Origin: Minisyncoccota bacterium
GTDB taxonomy: Bacteria; Patescibacteriota; Minisyncoccia; Phycocordibacterales; JAQTLZ01
Direction of reading: 5' to 3'
Assembly (NCBI GenBank): GCA_028710915.1
Contig: JAQTTF010000046.1
Span: 1 to 5,278, forward strand
DNA length: 5,278 bases
A program made the position numbers and the translations under genes. The notes under the pieces were generated by a model, which searched no databases, had not been told where the DNA came from, and saw only the letters and a program-made list of their open reading frames with translations. Every line of letters starts with the position of its first letter. Within the stretch, counting starts at the first letter, position 1. Shown piece by piece: positions 1-5,255 of the stretch.

Positions 1-661
1 CAACAGTATTCCAAATACTCTTCCACTCATCCAATGAAATATTTCTGTCAGGTATAAGTAAGAGCGTATCCCTGTCATAATTTTCATTAAAATGTAATTC
101 TAACTTCACTCCATGAATCAAAAGATTTTCATAAAGATCTTTAGGGAGTGTATACGATTTTAGATTCGCTTCTTTATGAAAGCCCAAGTATTGAGAACCC
201 TTAACAAGATTACGAAAGCCAGATTCAAATGTGAGCCATCCCCGCTTTTCCAATTCAGAAACGGCTTCTCGAACTTGGGGCTCAAGTTCTTCAAGATATA
301 CTCCCATGCGCAATTCCTGCTCTGATCCAATAGGATTATTTTTAAGCCGATCGTTGAGATCACGATGACTCTGGCTCAGCGCATCTTCTCGTGAACGCAG
401 ATTAAAAAGAAATTGGTTCATATGCTCTTCATCAAGCTCGAAAAATTCTGGATTGGATCCGTATTCTTCAAGAGAAGCTATGCGCCAAGGATTCTCTATA
501 ATTGCATCCAAAAGAACCTGACGGCTCGCTATAGCCTCAAGTAGTTTTTCTTCGATTCCTTCGGTGTGTGCTGGGTGCACAGACTGAAGTGCTGCTTTTA
601 ATTTCTCAATCGGACTCTTCTCCTCTCTCGGAGTAGCGGCCAAATTAGGAAATTCAGACAT
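1..661 (-). CDS. Hypothetical protein, C-terminus cut off by the window edge
   Basis: I read an open frame of 220 complete codons from ATG at 661 to the left edge without a stop, so the protein is longer than what is seen. Its function is not recognised. The N-terminal ~110 residues are charged and probably helical (Glu-rich stretches at 34-45 and 64-80), with no signal peptide or membrane segment, so it is probably cytosolic. Residues ~115-220 look like a compact alpha/beta unit: a helix (LRMGVYLEELEPQVREAV, 117-134), a GW-turn (141-142) leading to an ESGF motif (146-149), then VKLELHF (185-191), TLLLIPD (199-205) and a helix DEWKSIW (211-217). The helix-G-aromatic-T-x-x-S-G-F pattern reminds me of uncharacterised CPR proteins, but that is an impression and not a match. 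It starts 12 bp after the pyrG stop, so it is probably co-transcribed. No Shine-Dalgarno sequence is visible at usable spacing; the nearest purine-rich stretch lies ~20 nt upstream, inside the end of pyrG. Confidence 0.8.
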   Translation of the reverse strand, partial: MSEFPNLAATPREEKSPIEKLKAALQSVHPAHTEGIEEKLLEAIASRQVLLDAIIENPWRIASLEEYGSNPEFFELDEEHMNQFLFNLRSREDALSQSHRDLNDRLKNNPIGSEQELRMGVYLEELEPQVREAVSELEKRGWLTFESGFRNLVKGSQYLGFHKEANLKSYTLPKDLYENLLIHGVKLELHFNENYDRDTLLLIPDRNISLDEWKSIWNTV

Positions 662-673
662 AGAAAGCAGTCA

Positions 674-2332
674 TTATTTCTTCTTCCCCTGCTCTTTTAT
701 ACAAGCTGCGATAAATGCGGAGAAAAGTGGGTGCGGAGCGAGCGGTCTCGCGAGAAATTCTGGATGAAATTGTGTGCCGAGGAAAAATGGATGGACTGTC
801 TCCGGCAGCTCTGCGATTTCCATGAGTCTGCCGTCAGGCGATGTGCCAGAAAATACAAGACCCTGTTCTTCCATTTGCATGATAAATTCTGGATTTACTT
901 CATATCGGTGCCTGTGACGCTCGCTAATTTTTGCTTTGCCATATGCGGTAGAAGCGACTGTTCCTTTTTTCAAATTTGCAGGATACGCGCCAAGCCGCAT
1001 TGAGCCTCCATAATTTCCCTCAGCGAGGAGCACTTTCTGATCAGACATAATATCAATAACCGGATACTTTGTTTTCGGATTAATTTCTGTCGTATTTGCA
1101 TCTTTGAGTCCCACTACATTTCGCGCAAACTCTACCACCGCAAGCTGCATTCCGTAACAAAGGCCAAAGTATGGGATTCCGTTTTCTCGTGCAAAACGAA
1201 TACTCTCGATAACGCCTTCAATACCAGATGAGCCAAATCCCCCAGGGACGATGATGCCGTCGTATTCTCGAAGTGATTCAATTTTTAATTTTCCTGTTTC
1301 AAATTCTTTTGAATTTATCCATGTGAGCGAAGCGTGGGCTCCCTGTGTATACGAGGAAAATTTAACTGCTTCAATGACCGAGAGATATGCATCAGAAAGC
1401 ATAAAATCGCCCGTATCGAAATATTTTCCAACCACGGCAATCTTGAGCTCTTTTGACGAATTCTTTGTTTTCTTTACAAACTGTCTCCATTCAGAGAGAA
1501 TCGCTCCTTTTTTCTTGCTTTCGAGGCCAAGAGATTTGAGCACAATAGAACCTATCTTATCTTTATCAAAATTGAGGGGAATATCATAAATACTGTCGAC
1601 ATCCGGAGCGGAGATGACATTATCCGGAGTAACATTGCACCAAATAGCGATTTTCTCTTTTCGTTTCTGGTCAAGCGGAAGCGCGCTTCGAGCAATCAAA
1701 ATGTCGGGCTGAATTCCGTATGAGTTCAACATGTGCACCGCTGTCTGAGTCGGCTTTGTCTTCATCTCTCCGAGTTTCGAAGGAATCGGCAAGTAAGAGA
1801 CGAGAATGAAACTTACGTCTCCAGGGTGGCGAAGACGGAGCACGCGAGCCGCTTCGAGAAACATCATGTTCTGATAGTCTCCAACAGTTCCTCCGATTTC
1901 AATTATAGAAATACTCGAACCATTCATATCCGCTGCTCGCTCGATTCGGCGTGTAATTTCGTTGGTGATATAAGGAATTGCTTCAACACACTTCCCTCCG
2001 TAGCCAAGTGCGCGCTCCTTCTCAATTACATACTTGTAGACCATTCCACTCGTGATGTAATCCTCGGTTTTAAGATCAAGCTCCATGAAGCGCTCATAGT
2101 TCCCCATATCTTGATCTGTCTCAAGGCCGGAATTCAATACAAAAACTTCCCCGTGCTCTGTCGGATTCATAGTACCCGCGTCGACATTTAAATATGGATC
2201 AACCTTGATTGGATTGACTCCAAATCCCTTTTCCTGAAGGATTCTTCCGATTGACGCTGTTGCAACGCCTTTTCCTACTCCAGACATAACCCCACCTATC
2301 ACAAATATATATTTGTGGTTCTTTTTTCTCAT
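674..2332 (-). CDS. pyrG: CTP synthase (glutamine-hydrolysing)
   Basis: PyrG makes CTP from UTP, ATP and glutamine, the last step of de novo pyrimidine nucleotide synthesis, in the cytosol. The 552-residue length is normal for the family. The N-terminal amidoligase domain (1 to ~270) shows the P-loop GGVMSGVGKG (13-22), KVDPYLNVD (43-51), HGEVFV (60-65), ETD with the likely Mg ligand D73, EIGGTVGD with E145, and the UTP/CTP-binding KTKPTQ (191-196). The C-terminal class I glutamine amidotransferase domain (~297-548) has PGGFG (363-367), the nucleophile Cys392 in GLCYGMQ, and His523/Glu525 in QFHPEF, so all catalytic residues are present. Two variants stand out against the E. coli enzyme: Tyr after the catalytic Cys, and DYQ (152-154) where E. 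coli has DIE in the allosteric CTP site. The ATG start fits the family N-terminus (KYIFVIGG). It follows ftsX by 10 bp with no visible Shine-Dalgarno and ends TAA directly followed by TGA. Confidence 0.98.
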   Translation of the reverse strand: MRKKNHKYIFVIGGVMSGVGKGVATASIGRILQEKGFGVNPIKVDPYLNVDAGTMNPTEHGEVFVLNSGLETDQDMGNYERFMELDLKTEDYITSGMVYKYVIEKERALGYGGKCVEAIPYITNEITRRIERAADMNGSSISIIEIGGTVGDYQNMMFLEAARVLRLRHPGDVSFILVSYLPIPSKLGEMKTKPTQTAVHMLNSYGIQPDILIARSALPLDQKRKEKIAIWCNVTPDNVISAPDVDSIYDIPLNFDKDKIGSIVLKSLGLESKKKGAILSEWRQFVKKTKNSSKELKIAVVGKYFDTGDFMLSDAYLSVIEAVKFSSYTQGAHASLTWINSKEFETGKLKIESLREYDGIIVPGGFGSSGIEGVIESIRFARENGIPYFGLCYGMQLAVVEFARNVVGLKDANTTEINPKTKYPVIDIMSDQKVLLAEGNYGGSMRLGAYPANLKKGTVASTAYGKAKISERHRHRYEVNPEFIMQMEEQGLVFSGTSPDGRLMEIAELPETVHPFFLGTQFHPEFLARPLAPHPLFSAFIAACIKEQGKKK

Positions 2333-2342
2333 GTGTATGCGA

Positions 2343-3269
2343 TTAAATTTTCAAATACTTCCTTGTTGCTAAAAAACTTGATACTGCGCTAATGAAAATC
2401 CCTGACAACGTGATAATAAGGAAAATTTGGCCAAAATTTGCTTTGTAGTAATCAAAAATATTGATACCTGTAAAGAAATTTTCCGTTTTTGGTCCGAGCC
2501 AATAAGTCAGCGGATAAAAAAGAACAAGGGTTATAATCGCGGATATAAGTCCGTAGAAAATGCCTGTAACGACGAACGGTCCGCGAATGTACTTGTTGCT
2601 TGCACCCACAAGCCTCATCACGGAGATTTCCTCGCGAGCAGTATAGATTGCCAGCCGTACAGTGTTGAATGTGATAAGCACCGATATAATAGCTAAAATA
2701 ATGGTAAGAGTAAATCCCAGTTTTTGCCCAGCCTGGATAATGCGAGTGAGCTTGTCGATAGCAACTTTATTTTGAAGATAATTCACCTTATCGATAATGG
2801 TGTTTCCATCGCTTGAAAGGGCGTTTTTCCCGTCCAAAAATGCTGCTATACCCTCATACTGGGATGGATCTTTAGCTTTAATATTGAGGACTGCGCCGAG
2901 CGGGTTATCCCCAAGTTCATCAAGCGCTTGAAGCGTAAGCTGATCTGTCTGGTGTTTTTCTTTAAAATTAGCGAGAGCTTGATCGCGAGAAATGTAATCG
3001 ACATGAGCAACTTCTGGAAGAGCTTCAAGAGTTTTCTTCAGAGCTAAAATGTCATCTTCGGTTGCTGTTGTTGTGAAATAAACATTAATATCAACTTTAT
3101 TTTGGATTTGCGTTAATGTGGAAGAAAGAGTTGCAGAAGCAAAGATGAGAGAACCGATTACAAAAAGTGTCACCACCAAGACAAGAACGGAAGCAAGAGA
3201 CACAAAGCCATTTCTCCAGAAACTGGTGAATCCTGCGCGAAATACTCTTTTTACTTTAACCCAAAGCAT
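2343..3269 (-). CDS. ftsX: Cell division protein FtsX (ABC transporter-like permease)
   Basis: FtsX is the membrane partner of the ATPase FtsE. In studied bacteria FtsEX does not transport a substrate; it passes ATP-driven conformational change to extracellular peptidoglycan hydrolases and links to the division ring. The 308 residues show the usual layout: basic cytosolic N-terminus (1-20, VKVKRVFRAGF), TM1 (~22-46), a large extracytoplasmic domain (~47-182) with the family pattern DINVYF (60-65) and DNPLGAVLNIK (121-131), then TM2 (~183-203), TM3 (~230-255) and TM4 (~280-300). The stretch AREEISVMRLVGAS (211-224) between TM2 and TM3 is the typical FtsX/MacB-type cytosolic coupling segment. 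It follows ftsE after a 51-bp gap, an operon arrangement conserved across bacteria. An AAGG lies ~19 nt before the ATG, too far for a normal Shine-Dalgarno. No murein hydrolase gene follows; pyrG does. Confidence 0.95.
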   Translation of the reverse strand: MLWVKVKRVFRAGFTSFWRNGFVSLASVLVLVVTLFVIGSLIFASATLSSTLTQIQNKVDINVYFTTTATEDDILALKKTLEALPEVAHVDYISRDQALANFKEKHQTDQLTLQALDELGDNPLGAVLNIKAKDPSQYEGIAAFLDGKNALSSDGNTIIDKVNYLQNKVAIDKLTRIIQAGQKLGFTLTIILAIISVLITFNTVRLAIYTAREEISVMRLVGASNKYIRGPFVVTGIFYGLISAIITLVLFYPLTYWLGPKTENFFTGINIFDYYKANFGQIFLIITLSGIFISAVSSFLATRKYLKI

Positions 3270-3320
3270 ATTTTATATCTGTATTGTACCTTAAAAATGC
3301 GAAATGCGATTTTGTATTTT

Positions 3321-4001
3321 TTATAAACTATACTTGCCTTCTTTATCATCACGAATAATTTTCCCCGCCTCCATCGTAATCACCCGCTTGCCAATTGAAT
3401 CCACAACTCCCCTATTATGAGTCGTGAGAATGACAGTCGTACCAAGTTCGTGAATTTTTTTCAAAATCTGCACGACATCAATGGTATTTATCGGATCGAG
3501 ATTCCCTGTTGGCTCATCCGCAATCAAAATGTCGGGCTGATTCACAATCGCTCGAGCAATCGCCACTCGCTGTTTCTCTCCACCGGAAAGCTGGTGCGGA
3601 AAATTGAGAATTTTTTCACCAAGACCGACAAGCTCGAGCACATGCGGAACATCAGCAGCAATTTCTTCGTCAGTCCTTCCCGATGCTTCCATAGCAAATG
3701 CAATGTTTTCATATGCAGTCTTGTCGGGAAGAAGGCGGAAGTCTTGAAATACTGTGCCAATTCTTCGGCGAAGCTGGCTGACCTCTTTTCTGCTCAATTT
3801 GTGAATATCAACGGACTCGAGAAAGACTCTTCCGGCAGTCGGTCGTTCTTCAGCAAATATCATCTTAAGAAGCGTAGTCTTGCCGGCGCCAGAATGCCCG
3901 ACGATCGAAACAAACTCTTTTGGAGATACTTTAAAGCTCACATCAGAGAGAGCTACGGAGTTATCATTATATACTTTAGAAACTTTTTCGAAATATATCA
4001 T
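3321..4001 (-). CDS. ftsE: Cell division ATP-binding protein FtsE
   Basis: FtsE is the cytosolic ATPase of the FtsEX complex. I chose the ATG at 4001 (226 residues): MIYFEKVSKVY aligns with the E. coli FtsE start MIRFEHVSKAY and the length is close to its 222. An in-frame ATG at 4034 would add MSLFCHSVFFL, which is not FtsE-like. All ABC ATPase motifs are intact: Walker A GHSGAGKTT (35-43), Q-loop Gln86 in VFQDFRLL, signature LSGGE (138-142), Walker B with D-loop ILIADEPTGNLD (158-169) and switch His195. The GHSGAGK Walker A, FQDxxLL and NFPHQLSGGE (133-142) separate it from general transporter ATPases such as LolD. No Shine-Dalgarno is visible before 4001 (the upstream bases are TTTTTCCTA). 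The -10 element of a putative promoter ends only ~4 nt before the upstream ATG at 4034, so a near-leaderless start there is the main alternative. Confidence 0.95.
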   Translation of the reverse strand: MIYFEKVSKVYNDNSVALSDVSFKVSPKEFVSIVGHSGAGKTTLLKMIFAEERPTAGRVFLESVDIHKLSRKEVSQLRRRIGTVFQDFRLLPDKTAYENIAFAMEASGRTDEEIAADVPHVLELVGLGEKILNFPHQLSGGEKQRVAIARAIVNQPDILIADEPTGNLDPINTIDVVQILKKIHELGTTVILTTHNRGVVDSIGKRVITMEAGKIIRDDKEGKYSL

Positions 4002-4038
4002 TAGGAAAAATACTGAATGACAAAAGAGAGACATCTAC

Positions 4039-4067
4039 AGTATACCACCCCACAGTAGAATTTTCGA
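4039..4067 (-). promoter_or_regulatory. Putative sigma70-type promoter for ftsE-ftsX-pyrG
   Basis: On the minus strand a -10 element TATACT (4039-4044, five of six consensus bases) carries an extended -10 TGG just upstream. It is separated by exactly 17 bp from TCGAAA (4062-4067, four of six matches to TTGACA). Transcription would start around 4032-4035, about 30 nt before the chosen ftsE start. It lies in the largest gap of the ftsEX side, where an operon promoter is expected. This is a motif-based prediction; sigma-factor preferences of this organism are unknown. Confidence 0.5.
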
Positions 4068-4079
4068 GGGCGAAAATTC
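4058..4079. repeat. Perfect 9-bp palindrome overlapping the putative -35 element
   Basis: GAATTTTCG (4058-4066) and CGAAAATTC (4071-4079) are perfect inverted repeats with a 4-base spacer. Neither strand has a T-run after the hairpin, so it does not look like an intrinsic terminator; a T6 run on the minus strand lies before it, just after prfB. Because one arm covers most of the putative -35 box, it could be an operator for ftsE, or simply a hairpin at the 3' end of the prfB message. I cannot name a matching regulator. Confidence 0.5.
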
Positions 4080-4105
4080 ACTATAGGGCAAGGAAAAAAT
4101 AGGTT

Positions 4106-4987
4106 TTATAAATTCTTCTCTGCTTCAATAAAAAGATCGAGGTCTCCGGCAAGCACTTTATCAGCATTTGAGGTTTCAGCTTCTGTTCTATGATCCTTCA
4201 CCATTTTGTAGGGATGAAGCACATAGGATCGAATCTGGTTTCCCCATTCAATATCAGTCGAGGAACTTATCGCCATTCCTTTTTCTTTTTTCTTCCGGTC
4301 ATCTTCTTGCTTCTTATAAATTTTAGCCTTAATCATAGCGATTGCTTTCTCACGATTTTGCTGTTGCGAACGCTCGCTTGTCACATGCACGGAAAATCCT
4401 GTCGGAATATGTACCGCCCGTACTGCAGTTTCGCGTTTATTCACGTTCTGTCCTCCAGGACCGCCAGCTTTTGCAGTCTCAATCTTGATATCCTGCGGAG
4501 GAATTTCAATTTCATCCATCTTTTCAAATTTCGGTAAAACTTCTACAAGCGAAAATGATGTTTGCCTAATTCCTTTTGCCCCGAATGGAGAAATACGCAC
4601 AAGTCGGTGTACTCCGGATTCATTCTTGAGTATTCCATACACCCCCTTCCCGGAAATTTCAAAAGAAATATTTCGGTACCCGCCATGATCATTTTCATTG
4701 TGAGAAAGATTCATTATTCCCCATCCATATCTCCCTGCATATTTGGAATACATCTCATAGAGCATTCGAGTAAAATCTTCTGCATCATCGCCTCCGGCTC
4801 CAGAGAAAATAGTGAGAATCGCGTCGCCTTTATCAAATTTCCCTATGCCTGAAATTTCATCTTTCAGCGTTTGAATTTCTTTGATCACGGCTTGCGCCTG
4901 ATTTTTGTCCGCCCAAAAATCAGGCGCGCTCATGCTTGCCTCGAGTTCTTTTATTTTTTCTTCTTTGGTTTGTTTTATATCTGGCAT
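4106..4987 (-). CDS. prfB: Peptide chain release factor 2, short N-terminal domain
   Basis: RF2 reads UGA and UAA stop codons on the ribosome and triggers peptide release. The anticodon-like SPF tripeptide (133-135, in RLVRISPFGAKG) marks it as RF2 and not RF1. The catalytic GGQ is at 178-180, 45 residues after SPF as in E. coli. Other typical parts are GAGGDDAEDF (63-72), GVHRLVR (125-131), HIPTG (193-197) and WGNQIRSYVL (248-257). Four residues before the GGQ Gly lies Ala174, the common form, where E. coli K-12 has Thr246. With the start at 4987 it has 293 residues; SPF is ~72 residues earlier than in E. coli, because much of helical domain 1 is missing. The frame is open upstream into the tRNA gene, so translation from 5077 is not credible; ATG at 5011 (adding MNRSVSQN) is the alternative start. 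No Shine-Dalgarno is seen at either. No internal UGA frameshift site is present. Confidence 0.95.
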   Translation of the reverse strand: MPDIKQTKEEKIKELEASMSAPDFWADKNQAQAVIKEIQTLKDEISGIGKFDKGDAILTIFSGAGGDDAEDFTRMLYEMYSKYAGRYGWGIMNLSHNENDHGGYRNISFEISGKGVYGILKNESGVHRLVRISPFGAKGIRQTSFSLVEVLPKFEKMDEIEIPPQDIKIETAKAGGPGGQNVNKRETAVRAVHIPTGFSVHVTSERSQQQNREKAIAMIKAKIYKKQEDDRKKKEKGMAISSSTDIEWGNQIRSYVLHPYKMVKDHRTEAETSNADKVLAGDLDLFIEAEKNL

Positions 4988-5010
4988 ATTTTGAGAAACC
5001 GATCTATTCA

Positions 5011-5102
5011 TCCCATTAGAGCCGGAGGTGAGAATCGGACTCACGACCCCCACTTTACGAAAGTGGTGCTCTACCAACTGAGCTACTCCGGCTCTAATGG
5101 GA
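5011..5102. repeat. 17-bp perfect inverted repeat: tRNA acceptor stem extended by 10 bp
   Basis: TCCCATTAGAGCCGGAG (5011-5027) is exactly complementary, inverted, to CTCCGGCTCTAATGGGA (5086-5102). The inner 7 bp are the tRNA acceptor stem; the outer 10 bp lie in the flanks, pairing -1 with the discriminator position and continuing outward. The precursor transcript could thus form one continuous 17-bp helix. The pairing ends at the first base of the alternative prfB ATG (5011). Confidence 0.9.
5020..5092 (-). tRNA. tRNA-Thr (anticodon CGU)
   Basis: The minus strand folds into a complete 73-nt cloverleaf: acceptor stem GCCGGAG/CTCCGGC (7 perfect pairs), U8-A9, D-stem GCTC/GAGC with loop AGTTGGTA containing G18G19, anticodon stem CCACT/AGTGG with loop TTCGTAA, a 5-nt variable loop GGGTC, and T-stem GTGAG/CTCAC with loop TCCGATT. 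The anticodon is CGU, reading the threonine codon ACG. The G1-C72 and C2-G71 pairs and G35-U36 are known threonine identity elements. The 3' CCA is not encoded; the discriminator would be U73. Position 55 is C, not the nearly universal U. The gene lies 32 bp before prfB on the same strand and is probably in one transcript with it. A weak -10-like TATCTT lies upstream near 5110, but no convincing promoter is visible. Confidence 0.95.
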
Positions 5103-5152
5103 CCAACTAAGATACTTCGGCATAATCAAATTTAAAAAATTGCTTTACTCTG

Positions 5153-5203
5153 AGTCCTTTTACGAATTTGCTCGAACTTTTTTCAGCAAAAGCATGAAGG
5201 ACT
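5153..5203. repeat. Nested inverted repeat (stem-loop with internal loop)
   Basis: The outer arms AGTCCTT (5153-5159) and AAGGACT (5197-5203) are exact inverted repeats. Within them TTTGCT (5167-5172) and AGCAAA (5185-5190) form a second exact pair closing a 12-nt loop. The two helices are separated by a 6-7 nt internal loop and can form on either strand. No T-run follows, so it is not an obvious terminator. If transcribed leftward it would sit in the leader of the tRNA-Thr-prfB transcript. Confidence 0.5.
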
Positions 5204-5211
5204 GCTAACTT

Positions 5212-5255
5212 CACGCGCCGAGCGCGTGGTGACTCCAAACTCCACCGTGCGCTCG
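5212..5255. repeat. Two overlapping inverted repeats able to form alternative hairpins
   Basis: Hairpin A pairs CACGCGC (5212-5218) with GCGCGTG (5222-5228) around a 3-nt loop. Hairpin B pairs 5219-5231 (CGAGCGCGTGGTG) with 5243-5255 (CACCGTGCGCTCG): 13 continuous pairs if read as plus-strand RNA, two of them G-U, with an 11-nt loop. On the minus strand the same two positions become C-A mismatches. Bases 5219-5228 take part in both, so the structures exclude each other. Confidence 0.5.

Noticed and set aside
1733..2191. 152-codon plus-strand open frame opposite pyrG
   Set aside because: Antisense to strongly conserved CTP synthase sequence, and its Cys/His/Arg/Ser-rich composition is typical of a shadow frame.
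3270..3320. Separate promoter for ftsX (TACAAT or TATAAA in the ftsE-ftsX gap)
   Set aside because: No -35 box at suitable spacing, and AT-rich sequence gives such -10 look-alikes by chance.
3417..4004. 195-codon plus-strand open frame opposite ftsE
   Set aside because: It lies entirely antisense to a gene with all ABC ATPase motifs, its translation resembles no protein I know, and it follows from codon composition of the real gene.
4058..4079. Intrinsic terminator of prfB
   Set aside because: The hairpin is good but no T-run follows on either strand; the only T-run on the minus strand precedes it.
4988..5077. N-terminal extension of RF2 from ATG 5077
   Set aside because: Those codons would translate the tRNA-Thr gene and its 3' flank; RF2 homology begins only after ~4987.
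5160..5195. 11-codon leader-like ORF (MLLLKKVRANS) inside the nested stem-loop
   Set aside because: No ribosome binding site, no run of regulatory codons and no terminator or attenuator downstream, so a leader peptide is not supported.
5107..5214. 35-codon minus-strand frame with a GTG start, ending TAG just before the tRNA
   Set aside because: No Shine-Dalgarno, no recognisable family, and it lies over strong inverted repeats; a stop near 5260 shows it is not the end of a longer upstream gene. Too short to support alone.
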